DNA of 64,000 nt from Halalkalibacter krulwichiae (GTDB lineage: Bacteria; Bacillota; Bacilli; Bacillales; Bacillaceae_D). This document shows, piece by piece, positions 9,656 through 18,625 of the stretch. The stretch is taken from the NCBI RefSeq assembly GCF_002109385.1, contig NZ_CP020814.1, positions 3,867,501-3,931,500 on the forward strand, given 5' to 3'. Under the pieces are notes generated by a model, which was not told the DNA's origin, searched no databases, and saw only the letters and a list, made by a program, of their open reading frames with translations. Position numbers and translations under genes: made by a program. How positions within the stretch are numbered: the first letter of the stretch is position 1; each line of letters starts with the position of its first letter.

Positions 9656-9701
9656 AAAAAAGAGGCGACCCAAAAACTTTGACTTTTGGATAACCTCTTA
9701 A
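9656..9701 (-). terminator. Terminator of galU
   Basis: On the minus strand AGAGG and TCCAAAA pair with TTTTTGG and CCTCT around a short loop, followed by seven T's. It lies immediately downstream of the galU stop. Confidence 0.8.
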
Positions 9702-9708
9702 TTGAATC

Positions 9709-10587
9709 CTATTTAAATTGATCAGTGATCTCTTTCAAGTACGCTTGTACATCATCTTTAAGATCTTTGCGGTTCAGTGCAAAATCAACGGTTGCCTTTA
9801 CAAAACCTAGCTTATCACCGACATCATAACGTTTTCCATCAAAGTGATAGGCTAAAACAGCCTGTGAGTCATTTAGAACATTAATGGCATCCGTTAATTG
9901 GATTTCGTTTCCTGCACCAGGTGCTAAATTTTTTAAAATCGAGAAGATCTCTGGCCGAAGCACATAACGACCCATAATTGCATAGTTTGACGGGGCATCC
10001 GCAAGTTTTGGCTTCTCTACTAGGCTTTCAATCGACAATGTCTTTGGTTCAATTTCTGAACCTTTCGGATTAATAATCCCATACTTAGATACATCTTGGT
10101 CGGGAACCTGTTGTACTCCAATGACAGAAGAATGATAGCGATCAAAGACATTCATTAACTGCTTTAAGCAAGGAACATTAGATTCAACAATATCATCCCC
10201 TAGCATAACCGCAAAAGGTTCGTTACCGATGAAGCTCGATGCACAAGCAATCGCATGGCCGAGTCCTTTCGGTTCTTTCTGACGGATGTAATGAATATTA
10301 GCTAAGTTTGAAATTCCTTGAATTTCCTTTAATAGTTCAAACTTTTCTTTTGCTGCTAATGTTTCTTCAAGTTCATATGATTTATCAAAATGATCCTCAA
10401 TGGCTCGTTTTCCACGGCCTGTCACAATAATGATATCCTCTATCCCTGAAGCAATGGCTTCTTCGACAATGTACTGGATAGTCGGCTTATCAACAATGGG
10501 CAGCATCTCTTTCGGTTGAGCTTTTGTTGCAGGTAAAAAGCGTGTTCCTAACCCCGCAGCTGGAATAATAGCTTTTCTGACTTTCAA
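9709..10587 (-). CDS. galU: UTP-glucose-1-phosphate uridylyltransferase
   Basis: Makes UDP-glucose from UTP and glucose-1-phosphate in the cytoplasm. At 292 residues it is full length. It begins with the nucleotide-binding [19 protein letters not shown] and contains [25 protein letters not shown] and [10 protein letters not shown]. The start is TTG, with a strong AGGAGGAG eight bases before. Together with ugd on the same strand it supplies UDP-glucuronate for acidic wall polymers. It stands alone between its own promoter and terminator. The B. subtilis orthologue is GtaB. Confidence 0.95.
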   Translation of the reverse strand: MKVRKAIIPAAGLGTRFLPATKAQPKEMLPIVDKPTIQYIVEEAIASGIEDIIIVTGRGKRAIEDHFDKSYELEETLAAKEKFELLKEIQGISNLANIHYIRQKEPKGLGHAIACASSFIGNEPFAVMLGDDIVESNVPCLKQLMNVFDRYHSSVIGVQQVPDQDVSKYGIINPKGSEIEPKTLSIESLVEKPKLADAPSNYAIMGRYVLRPEIFSILKNLAPGAGNEIQLTDAINVLNDSQAVLAYHFDGKRYDVGDKLGFVKATVDFALNRKDLKDDVQAYLKEITDQFK

Positions 10588-10658
10588 ATTAGTCTCCTCC
10601 TAAAACAATCATTCAATATATCTGCTCTTTCATTTCATGCGTATCTCATTCGTTCATT

Positions 10659-10687
10659 ATTATAGCAAACTGATAACATATTTACAA
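10659..10687 (-). promoter_or_regulatory. SigA-type promoter of galU
   Basis: On the minus strand TTGTAA, a 17-base spacer, then a perfect TATAAT. It lies about 75 bases before the galU start. Confidence 0.65.
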
Positions 10688-10739
10688 AATAGGCCGATTA
10701 GTTAATAGCCAGCTTGCTATCTATCAATCTACAGAAAAA

Positions 10740-10779
10740 GTAGGAAAGGCTGTATGCAACCAACATCAGCCTTTCTACT
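10740..10779 (-). terminator. Orphan hairpin upstream of galU, terminator-like on the minus strand
   Basis: GTAGAAAGGCTG and CAGCCTTTCCTAC form a 12-bp stem with one bulge. On the minus strand it is followed by TTTTTCTG. It points towards galU but lies upstream of the galU promoter, and no minus-strand gene precedes it, since the amidase gene is on the other strand. The rest of the 10588-10908 gap holds only promoter-like sequence. Confidence 0.5.
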
Positions 10780-10908
10780 GCTTCATAGGCAAGAAATCGA
10801 CAAAATCATCATGTTGTACGATAGCATTTTGTAGTATTATGGTTATTGATAGTAGAGCTTGGCGAAAGATCCGATTTGGTTTCTTTCGGAAAGGAGTGTT
10901 TAGTACTT

Positions 10909-13155
10909 TTGAGGTTTAACAACTTAATAGTTTTCACTGTTGCATTTTTTCTATTTATTGGATTGATCCCTCATTCTGCGATTGATGCCCAAAGCCTTAT
11001 CTTAAAAAATGGGGACAGGCATCCCGAGGTCATTCAATTGAAACTAGATTTAGAGAAAGCTGGTTTCAAAGTTTCAGACAATCCAACTTCTTTATTTGGT
11101 TCGATCACAGAAGCAAAGGTGAAAGAGTTTCAATCCGCCCATGGCCTTGTCGCAGACGGAATTGCTGGGCCTGCGACGTTTAGTACGTTACAGGATGTCA
11201 TTTCAGATCTCGACAAGAACACATCTGCTTCTTCCACTCCTTCTTTGCTTCGCTTCGGAGATCGTCACCCAGCTGTTGTTCAGCTTAAGCGTGATCTCGA
11301 CAAAGCTGGTTTTACCGTTCCTGGTAATACAACCGAGTACTTTGGGTCCCAGACTGAAGCTCAAGTTACAGCTTTCCAACGAGCCCATGGCTTAACGGCA
11401 GATGGCATTGTTGGACCAGCCACGTTCAGTAAGCTAGAAGAAGTTGTGCAGCAATCTGCATCTCAATCAAGTCCATCTGTTTTACGGTTCGGAGATCGTC
11501 ATCCTGCCGTTGTTCAGCTTAAGCTTGATCTAGATCAAGCCGGCTTCACCGTTCCTGGTAATACAACGGAGTACTTTGGACCTCAAACGGAAGCCCAAGT
11601 CAAGGCGTTCCAACGAGCTAATGGATTAACAGCAGATGGAATTGCTGGGCCTGCGACGTTTACGAAACTTGCAGAAGTCATCCAAGGTATTTCTGAGCCA
11701 AGGCCATCCCTTTTACGTATTGGAGACCGCCATGCAGCTGTTATCCAGTTAAAAGAGGATTTAGACAAGGTTGGATTTACCGTTCCTGGTAACACAACCA
11801 ACTACTTCGGCTCACAAACAGAGGCTCAAGTCAAAGCGTTTCAACAAGCTTATCGCCTTACAGCTGATGGAATTGCTGGACAGGCAACATTCAGTAAGCT
11901 TGAGGAAGTCATCAAATCAGGTCATGTCGTTTTACGAAATGGTGTTTATCATCAGGACGTTGTTCAACTTAAAGTGGACCTAGGAAAGTTAGGCTATAGC
12001 GTTCCTGGCAATACAACGACATTCTTTGGGTCTCAAACAGAAGCCCAAGTAAAAGCATTCCAGAATGACCATAACCTAGTAGCTACTGGTGTCGCTGATG
12101 CTTTAACATTACAAACGATCCAAGCAGCAACTAGCGCACCACCTTCATCTACTCCTTCTTTATTGCGTTTAGGTGATAGACATGACGCTGTCATCGAGTT
12201 AAAAGAGGACTTGGATAAAGTTGGATTCACCGTTCCTGGTAACACAACGACTTATTTTGGCTCAAATACAGAAGCTCAAGTTAAGGCATTTCAACGTTCG
12301 TATGGCCTGAGTGCTGATGGAATTGCCGGTCCTGCGACTTTGAACAAATTAAATGAAGTCAAATCGAATCGCAACTTAGTCGTTCTTCGTAACGGTGTTT
12401 CTCACAGCTCGGTTGTTCAATTGAAGATCAACCTTGGCAAAGCTGGTTTTCCTGTACCTGGCAATACAACTTCATTGTTTGGCTCGCAAACAGAGGCTCA
12501 AGTCAAAGCCTTCCAACGTGCACATGGTTTAGTTGCTAGTGGAGTTGCAGACCCTTACACTTTAGAGGTTCTGCAAAATACGGTAAAGAACTCATCGACT
12601 GGCTCTCTTTCTGGCAAGCGCATTGTCATTGATGCTGGGCATGGTGGAAGAGACTCTGGTGCTCCAGGTGTGAACGGCTTATATGAAAAAATCGTTGTTC
12701 TCGACATTTCAAAACGTGTTGAGACTAAATTAAAAGCAGCAGGAGCAACGGTCATTATGACGCGAACGAATGATACGTATATCTCATTAGATGAACGTGT
12801 CCGAATCGCTAACACTTCAAATGCCAGTGCCTTTGTAAGTGTTCATACAAATGCCTTTAACGGAAGTGCACGCGGGGTTGAAACATGGTGGAATCAAAGC
12901 CATAGTTCAGCTCTAAGCAGAAATCTTGCTGAAGAAATTCAAAAAGAATTGGTTCCTGCTCTCCAAACGTTGGATCGAGGAGTGAAACATGGAACTTTCC
13001 AAGTCATCCGCTCTACGACGATTCCAGCTGTCCTAGTTGAAGCTGGTTTTATCGATAATAGCAGCGATGGTTCAAAATTAGGATCTACGCAATACCGCGA
13101 AAGAGTTGCCGATGCGATCTATAAAGGATTAGTTTCACACTACAACAAGCGGTAA
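10909..13155 (+). CDS. Secreted N-acetylmuramoyl-L-alanine amidase with seven peptidoglycan-binding modules
   Basis: Cleaves the bond between muramic acid and L-Ala of the stem peptide. The open frame reaches back to a TTG at 10846 without a ribosome site. The TTG at 10909 follows AAAGGAG by 12 bases and gives a proper signal peptide (MRFNNLIVFTVAFFLF to about DAQ-S), so it is chosen. Seven ~68-residue PG_binding_1 modules follow, six with the variant VPGNTT-FG in place of SSNPT-FG. The C-terminal ~175 residues are an Amidase_3 (AmiC/CwlC type) domain, with zinc ligands in DAGHGG, the Glu of LYEK and SVHTN, and the catalytic Glu in LVEAGF. It is the only one of the four module-bearing enzymes on the plus strand. 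Confidence 0.9.
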   Translation: MRFNNLIVFTVAFFLFIGLIPHSAIDAQSLILKNGDRHPEVIQLKLDLEKAGFKVSDNPTSLFGSITEAKVKEFQSAHGLVADGIAGPATFSTLQDVISDLDKNTSASSTPSLLRFGDRHPAVVQLKRDLDKAGFTVPGNTTEYFGSQTEAQVTAFQRAHGLTADGIVGPATFSKLEEVVQQSASQSSPSVLRFGDRHPAVVQLKLDLDQAGFTVPGNTTEYFGPQTEAQVKAFQRANGLTADGIAGPATFTKLAEVIQGISEPRPSLLRIGDRHAAVIQLKEDLDKVGFTVPGNTTNYFGSQTEAQVKAFQQAYRLTADGIAGQATFSKLEEVIKSGHVVLRNGVYHQDVVQLKVDLGKLGYSVPGNTTTFFGSQTEAQVKAFQNDHNLVATGVADALTLQTIQAATSAPPSSTPSLLRLGDRHDAVIELKEDLDKVGFTVPGNTTTYFGSNTEAQVKAFQRSYGLSADGIAGPATLNKLNEVKSNRNLVVLRNGVSHSSVVQLKINLGKAGFPVPGNTTSLFGSQTEAQVKAFQRAHGLVASGVADPYTLEVLQNTVKNSSTGSLSGKRIVIDAGHGGRDSGAPGVNGLYEKIVVLDISKRVETKLKAAGATVIMTRTNDTYISLDERVRIANTSNASAFVSVHTNAFNGSARGVETWWNQSHSSALSRNLAEEIQKELVPALQTLDRGVKHGTFQVIRSTTIPAVLVEAGFIDNSSDGSKLGSTQYRERVADAIYKGLVSHYNKR

Positions 13156-13160
13156 TCGTA

Positions 13161-13198
13161 AAAGCTACAAGCAAACTTTTTGCTTGTAGCTTTTTTTG
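13161..13198 (+). terminator. Terminator of the amidase gene
   Basis: AAAGCTACAAGCA and TGCTTGTAGCTTT form a perfect 13-bp stem with a 7-base loop, followed by T's. A very strong intrinsic terminator just after the stop. Confidence 0.92.
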
Positions 13199-13215
13199 TT
13201 CGTTCATGCTGAAAT

Positions 13216-13249
13216 CAAAAAAAGACACCAAAATGTGTTTGGTGTCTTC
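13216..13249 (-). terminator. Terminator of ugd
   Basis: On the minus strand AGACACCAAA pairs with TTTGGTGTCT and is followed by seven T's. Placed between the ugd stop and the amidase terminator. Confidence 0.85.
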
Positions 13250-13260
13250 TTTTCCGTTTA

Positions 13261-14562
13261 TTAACGAAAATCAACTGTCTTTCTTCCAATCGAGTCATAA
13301 TAGAAACCGTATTGCTCCATTGCATCAAGGGAAAAGACATTTCTTCCATCAATGATAATTGGCTCTTTCACGACTTTCTTTACTTTCGCTAAATCAATCT
13401 GTTGAACTTCTTTCCATTCTGTTAAGATGAGGACAGCATCAGCTTCTGAAATCGTGTCATAAATATCAGCTGCCGTCACTAAACCTTCAATGACCTTCTT
13501 CGCATTGTCGCTCGCAACTGGGTCAAATGCTACGACTTCCCCACCGAGCTTCTTAATCTCGCGAATGATATCAATCGAAGGAGCATCCCTCATATCATCC
13601 GTATTTGGTTTAAAGGCAAGACCGATGACCGCGATCTTTTTCCCTTCTAGAGAACCTAAAGCTTGCTTCAGCTTCTCAACCATACGGTAACGCTGATCGT
13701 TATTAACTTCTTCGACATTACGTACGACTTTAAAATCATAGCCAACTTGTTCAGCAATCTTGATAATCGCTCTCGTATCTTTTGGAAAGCAAGACCCTCC
13801 ATAGCCGATTCCTGCTTGCAAGAACTTAGATCCGATTCTAGAATCCAATCCCATTCCTCTTGCTACTTCCGTTACATCAGCATTTACCTGCTCACAAATA
13901 TTAGCAATTTCATTAATGAAACTAATCTTTGTCGCTAAAAACGCATTAGACGCATACTTAATCATCTCTGCTGTCTCAATATTGGTGACGACTACTTCTG
14001 TCTGAAAAGGCTCATGTAATTTCGTTAAAAGCTCTTCAGCTTTTTTCGACTCTACGCCAATAACAGCTCTCTCCATGTTTTGCGTATCATAAATCGCGCT
14101 ACCCTCACGTAAGAACTCGGGGTTTGAAGCGACATCGAATTCAACATTCGTTTTTGATTTAATAATGTCTTTGATTTTCTGACCAGTCCCTACAGGAACC
14201 GTTGACTTTGTTACAATGACCTTATAGTCATTTAACTGCTCACCAATTTGTGAAGCGACTGCTTCAATATATTGTAAATCTGCTTCTCCATTTTCCTTTG
14301 GCGGCGTACCAACCGCAACAAAGATCACTTCTGCCTCTTTCATGCCGTCTGTTAAATTTGTAGTAAACGTTAAACGACCTGCTTTGACATTCTTCTCTAC
14401 AAGTTCTTTAAGGCCTGGCTCATAGATTGGAATTTCTCCGTTTTTAAGCATATCTACCTTTCGTTGATCTAAATCAACACATGTCACTTGATTTCCCGTA
14501 TCACTAAAGCACGTACCCGAAACAAGGCCGACATAACCCGTTCCAATCACACAAATGTTCAT
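13261..14562 (-). CDS. ugd: UDP-glucose 6-dehydrogenase
   Basis: Oxidises UDP-glucose to UDP-glucuronate with two NAD+. At 433 residues it is full length. The N-terminal Rossmann motif is GTGYVGLVSG, the central helix holds EMIKYASNAFLATKISF, and the catalytic Cys is in GYGGSCFPKDTRA. The C-terminal UDP-binding domain has KPNTDDMRDAPS. SD AAAGGAG is eight bases before the ATG. UDP-glucuronate is the building block of teichuronic acid (TuaD in B. subtilis) and of the glucuronate part of teichuronopeptide. This links region 1 to the ATP-grasp cluster. Confidence 0.95.
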   Translation of the reverse strand: MNICVIGTGYVGLVSGTCFSDTGNQVTCVDLDQRKVDMLKNGEIPIYEPGLKELVEKNVKAGRLTFTTNLTDGMKEAEVIFVAVGTPPKENGEADLQYIEAVASQIGEQLNDYKVIVTKSTVPVGTGQKIKDIIKSKTNVEFDVASNPEFLREGSAIYDTQNMERAVIGVESKKAEELLTKLHEPFQTEVVVTNIETAEMIKYASNAFLATKISFINEIANICEQVNADVTEVARGMGLDSRIGSKFLQAGIGYGGSCFPKDTRAIIKIAEQVGYDFKVVRNVEEVNNDQRYRMVEKLKQALGSLEGKKIAVIGLAFKPNTDDMRDAPSIDIIREIKKLGGEVVAFDPVASDNAKKVIEGLVTAADIYDTISEADAVLILTEWKEVQQIDLAKVKKVVKEPIIIDGRNVFSLDAMEQYGFYYDSIGRKTVDFR

Positions 14563-14671
14563 AGTTTTCGTACTCCTTTTCGAATGTAACCATTCCTCAT
14601 TATAACTGATTCCTAATTGAAACTAAAATAATTCCATTATTTTTCTTTATTATTTACTTTATTACACGAGT

Positions 14672-14702
14672 CAGAGACCTGTTCCTAATGGAAGAGGTCT
14701 CT
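14672..14702. other. Hairpin downstream of the subtilisin gene
   Basis: AGAGACCT and AGGTCTCT are separated by 15 bases, immediately after the minus-strand gene's stop. There is no T-run on the minus strand and only TTTC on the plus strand, so termination is uncertain. Confidence 0.4.
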
Positions 14703-14707
14703 TTCAA

Positions 14708-16726
14708 TTATTTACGAATTGTTTCAATTAATTTCCTTCTTGTCTCAGGTGTTGCAATTCCAGTAGGAGAAAGCTTTACAGATGATTGAAACTCTCGAAC
14801 CTTCGTTGTCGTAATCGGTCCATAGTAATTCGTTGGGCTTCCCGATACCCGGAAACCCGCTTGCTCTAAATCTAGCTTTAGCTGAATAACATCTGGAAGA
14901 CGATCACCTTCTTGTAACGAGGTCGTTGTCACTTCAGTCAACCTTTGCATCGTCGCAAAATCGGCAACACCCGTTACAGGCAAGCGATAATGAGACTGAA
15001 ACTCACGAACCCTAGTTGTTGTAATCGGTCCATAGTAATTCGTTGGACTTCCAGAAACACGGAAGCCCGCTTTTTCCAAATTCAACTTTAACGTCACGAC
15101 ACCCGGTAACCGGTCTCCTTCTTGTAAAGTGCCCGAAACGACTTCTTGCAGCTTCCGTAGTGTGCTAGGACCTGCTATCCCATCAGCAGGTAAGCCATGA
15201 GCTTGCTGAAATTCTCTTACTTTTCTCGTTGTTATCGATCCGTAATAATTCGTTGGATTCGTTGAAACAAAGAAGCCTGCCAGCTCTAAATCCAGCTTTA
15301 ATTGGATAACTCCTTCGTGATAATCACCCTGCCTAAAGGTTGGTAAGTTATCTTCAGGCGCTGTCTCCTCAACAATCTTTCTTAATGTATCAAGCGTTCG
15401 TTGGTCGACTTCACCGGTTACATCTAGGCCATTTTCCTTTTGAAATTGTTTCACTTGCTCCATTGTAATCGGACCGTAGTACACCGTTGGGTTGCTAGAA
15501 ACACCGAAGCCCGCTTTTTCTAAGTCGATTTTTAATTGAACGACACCAGGAAGACGATCTCCTAGTTTAAAAATAACCTTAGTGTCTTCTGACTCCTCCT
15601 CTTCAGGCGGTTCTGGGGCCGGTTCCTCCTCCGCTTTGTAAGGAGCTTGAACAAGACCGTAGCCAAAGATCTCATCTCGACCGCTAGGCGCAAGGTCAAT
15701 AGCGCTTTCTTGAAGCTTCTTTCTGTACTCACTAGGCGTTAATCCTGGATTTTGTTGCTTTAACAAGGCAAGGGTCCCTGTTACATAAGCAGATGCCATC
15801 GATGTTCCATTTTGTCTAACATAGCGATTATTTAAATGGGTACTTAGTACATTCACTCCAGGTGCTGTCAGCTCAACTGCTGGTCCCGTTGCAGAAAACG
15901 AGCCACGTTTGTTGTTTGAATCAACCGCAGAAACAGCAATGACAGAATCATACCTCGCTGGAAATTCAACTGTATTTCCGCTTCCCGTCCCATGATTTCC
16001 AGCAGCTGCTACTAGTATGATTCCATGATCATATGCACGGTCGACCATTTGTTTTAATGTGGCCGAATCATTTGACGTTCCTAAGCTTAAATTAATAATG
16101 TCGATCTTGTTCGTGATCGCCCAATCTATTCCTTTTACAATATCAGATATATATCCATTTCCTGACTGATCAAGAACTTTAACCGCATAAAGCTCAACAT
16201 CCGGAGCAACTCCTACAACACCAATGTCGTTGTTTTTCGCACCGATAATTCCAGCGACGTGCGTCCCATGCCCATTGTCGTCATGAAATGATTTTGTATA
16301 AGAAGTAATTGCTGTCCCACCGGCAATCTTCAAATCTTCGTGGGCAGCAATCCCTGAATCTAAGACAGCTACTTTCACGCCTTTACCAGTGTAAGCCGAT
16401 TGCCATGCTAACGGTGCCTTTACTTTCTCAATGCCCCAATCAAACGTTTGATTACTTATTGAAACCGGATGGTCGACTTCTATAAAGGCAATTTCCTCAT
16501 ACCTTTCCAATTCCTCTATCGAATCAATCGGAATTTCAACTGACACGGCTGGTACATGTTCAAACGTACTCAGCAATTCACCCTCTACCTCTGCAAGCAA
16601 GCTCTCATCAATCTGTTCTTTGAAAACAACGATCACCTTTTCTGTCTCAGCACTATCAGCCAATGCCGAAAAAGGAGACAGAAATACGATCATCGAAACA
16701 AACAAGAAAAGTAAGCTGTTTTTCAT
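14708..16726 (-). CDS. Secreted subtilisin-family (S8) protease with four C-terminal peptidoglycan-binding modules
   Basis: A 672-residue exported serine protease. It has a signal peptide (about 1-24), an I9-type propeptide (about 28-90), and a catalytic domain of about 270 residues with the triad in VAVLDSGI (Asp), NGHGTHVAG (His) and NGTSMASA (Ser), plus the oxyanion AAGNHG. A Pro/Glu linker follows, then four ~68-residue PG_binding_1 modules of the SSNPT/SGSPT-YYGPIT type. The modules are C-terminal, whereas in the other three enzymes they precede the catalytic domain. SD GAGGTGGG precedes the ATG. It probably processes proteins while held in the wall, such as the neighbouring autolysins; that role is inferred from shared anchoring modules. 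Confidence 0.92.
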   Translation of the reverse strand: MKNSLLFLFVSMIVFLSPFSALADSAETEKVIVVFKEQIDESLLAEVEGELLSTFEHVPAVSVEIPIDSIEELERYEEIAFIEVDHPVSISNQTFDWGIEKVKAPLAWQSAYTGKGVKVAVLDSGIAAHEDLKIAGGTAITSYTKSFHDDNGHGTHVAGIIGAKNNDIGVVGVAPDVELYAVKVLDQSGNGYISDIVKGIDWAITNKIDIINLSLGTSNDSATLKQMVDRAYDHGIILVAAAGNHGTGSGNTVEFPARYDSVIAVSAVDSNNKRGSFSATGPAVELTAPGVNVLSTHLNNRYVRQNGTSMASAYVTGTLALLKQQNPGLTPSEYRKKLQESAIDLAPSGRDEIFGYGLVQAPYKAEEEPAPEPPEEEESEDTKVIFKLGDRLPGVVQLKIDLEKAGFGVSSNPTVYYGPITMEQVKQFQKENGLDVTGEVDQRTLDTLRKIVEETAPEDNLPTFRQGDYHEGVIQLKLDLELAGFFVSTNPTNYYGSITTRKVREFQQAHGLPADGIAGPSTLRKLQEVVSGTLQEGDRLPGVVTLKLNLEKAGFRVSGSPTNYYGPITTTRVREFQSHYRLPVTGVADFATMQRLTEVTTTSLQEGDRLPDVIQLKLDLEQAGFRVSGSPTNYYGPITTTKVREFQSSVKLSPTGIATPETRRKLIETIRK

Positions 16727-16826
16727 TTCCCACCTCTATTAGTATAAAATCAATCATTATTCTATCTATCATAATCATAGTAGATGATTTCTCTTTAAAT
16801 GAAAACTAGTAAAATACTGGTCTCAA

Positions 16827-16876
16827 AAAAAGAGGACACTGCAAAGATCGTTATGTTGATCTTTGCAGTGTCCTTT
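16827..16876 (-). terminator. Terminator of the sugar transferase gene
   Basis: GGACACTGCAAAGATC and GATCTTTGCAGTGTCC form a perfect 16-bp stem with an 8-base loop. On the minus strand it is followed by TCTTTTTTT. Very strong. Confidence 0.92.
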
Positions 16877-16884
16877 ACTCGTTT

Positions 16885-18261
16885 CTATCTAACTTCCTTT
16901 GATTCGTTAAGAACCATTTTAACTTTCTTTGGCTCCACTTGTTCTCCATCCGCTTTCGCCTTATTAATGACGACTAAAATCGTACGTAAGAAGATCACCA
17001 TATCAAGCCATAGGGAGTAATTTCGAATGTAATGCAAGTCAAATTTCAACTTGTCATTCATATCTGTTGTGTAATTCCCCATAATTTGCGCATAGCCTGT
17101 AATACCTGGCTTGACTGCACAACGTGTTTTAAACCAGATGTTTTCCTTTTGGAAATTCTCTGCAAAGAAGTAACGTTCTGGTCTAGGACCAACAATCGAC
17201 ATTTCTCCTTTTAATACATTAATTAATTGAGGAAGCTCGTCAATTCTCGTTAAACGTATAAAATGTCCAACCTTTGTAATCCGGGCATCATTGCTTTTCG
17301 CTAATGTTGGACCTGTTTCACTTTCTGCATTTTCTTTCATCGAACGAAACTTCAAGATGTTAAATGGCTTATTAAATTTGCCTAGTCGCTCTTGCTTAAA
17401 GAACACACTTCCTCCGTCTTCAAGCTTAATCGCCACAACTGTAGCCAACATTACCGGCAAACTAATGAGTAATAAGACAAGCGAGAATAAAATATCTACT
17501 ACTCGTTTAATGAACAAATACACACCGTTAATATAAAACGGTTTAACTTGGAGAAGCATCGTGTCGTCGAGTGACGCAATCGATGATTTCATTAATACAA
17601 GCTCACTTACTGTTGGGATCACATAGATGTTTTTATTTTTTCTCATCCCAAGATAGAGAACTTCATTTCTAACCTTTGCATGAACAGTTGAACTAATAAA
17701 AACAATGTCATAGCTATCGAGTTTAGCCTTAATGGCAGCATAGTTTGTGTTCATATCAATGAAATCGACTTTTTCTTTTTTCGTTACAAGCTTTCTAATG
17801 CTATGTTTGATGTTTTCGTATTCACTACGATCACCGATGATGACCGCTTTGCCTTTTGTGAATTGGTTGCACTTAATGATGAACCCTTTCCAAGCAAATA
17901 AAAACAGAAACATGAATGCATGAGCCAGGAAAATAACGGATCTCGGTAAAGAAAATTCTCGAAATAAGAACGACATTGCAATCGTGATAATCATGATGAA
18001 ACCAGATGCAACAACTAATTTCCTTGTTAAATCAAGGAGATCGTGATGAACTAAGCGGTCTAGTTCAAATACGACAATAAAAAAGATCCCTAAAAGTAAG
18101 ATCCAAGGTAGCAAGTTAACAAAAGAATCTATATTACGTTGTTCAATTAATGTGAAATTCGCAGCCACTCGAAACGAAACGACATATGCGAGTAAGATTA
18201 AAAGTACATCGACTAATACGACAGAAACTCTCAATAGACGGTTCGGATTTATATTTGGCAT
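16885..18261 (-). CDS. Polyprenyl-phosphate sugar-1-phosphate transferase (PglC/WcaJ/TuaA type)
   Basis: Starts a lipid-linked repeat unit by moving a sugar-1-phosphate from a nucleotide sugar to undecaprenyl phosphate. At 458 residues it has four N-terminal membrane helices (to about 120), a CoA-binding-like middle (KAVIIGDRSEYEN to about 200), a fifth hydrophobic segment, and the catalytic C-terminal domain. That domain has KRVVDILFS, FFKQERLGK, FNILKFRSM, the acidic TRIDELPQL and MSIVGPRPERYF. SD AGGAGA is nine bases before the ATG. With TagO nearby, the island has two separate initiating enzymes, so at least two lipid-linked polymers are plausible. TuaA of teichuronic acid synthesis belongs to this family. 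Sugar specificity cannot be read from sequence. Confidence 0.92.
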   Translation of the reverse strand: MPNINPNRLLRVSVVLVDVLLILLAYVVSFRVAANFTLIEQRNIDSFVNLLPWILLLGIFFIVVFELDRLVHHDLLDLTRKLVVASGFIMIITIAMSFLFREFSLPRSVIFLAHAFMFLFLFAWKGFIIKCNQFTKGKAVIIGDRSEYENIKHSIRKLVTKKEKVDFIDMNTNYAAIKAKLDSYDIVFISSTVHAKVRNEVLYLGMRKNKNIYVIPTVSELVLMKSSIASLDDTMLLQVKPFYINGVYLFIKRVVDILFSLVLLLISLPVMLATVVAIKLEDGGSVFFKQERLGKFNKPFNILKFRSMKENAESETGPTLAKSNDARITKVGHFIRLTRIDELPQLINVLKGEMSIVGPRPERYFFAENFQKENIWFKTRCAVKPGITGYAQIMGNYTTDMNDKLKFDLHYIRNYSLWLDMVIFLRTILVVINKAKADGEQVEPKKVKMVLNESKEVR

Positions 18262-18570
18262 TTTTTAATCTCCTATTATATTAGTCTAGTCTACAAGAAG
18301 TGTAACATATAAACTTCTAGATTCAAGACAAGAACTTTGTAGCTTTTTGTAAAATTTACGTTTTTTCAAAAATCTGTCATAAATAGTTACGCAGATCCTT
18401 TTTTAAAAAACTAGATGGTCTTGCGTTGTGCCTTTGGTTATTTTAACTGCGCTCTCATACAATTGCAAGTTGTAGATTGTGACAATTGGTTAGCTATTTT
18501 CCTATAGTGAAACGTACGAGAAGACTCATACGTTTCAAATTACCATCGATTTTTTCGTTTGGAATGAAAA
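18262..18570. other. Intergenic region upstream of the sugar transferase gene
   Basis: No coding frame was found. It must hold the promoter of the minus-strand transferase gene. It contains one clean hairpin, GAAACGTA at 18509 pairing with TACGTTTC at 18529, without a T-run, which may be an operator or RNA structure. Confidence 0.4.
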
Positions 18571-18615
18571 AGAGGATGTCACAACAGGTTACTGTTTAAC
18601 CTGTTGGACACCCTC
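18571..18615 (-). terminator. Terminator at the end of the ATP-grasp/export operon
   Basis: GAGGGTGTCC, then AACAGGTT pairing with AACCTGTT and GTCCTC, form an interrupted long stem. On the minus strand AGAGGATGTC is followed by TTTTTCATT. It closes the long minus-strand operon. Confidence 0.7.
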
Positions 18616-18625
18616 GAAGCCTTCA

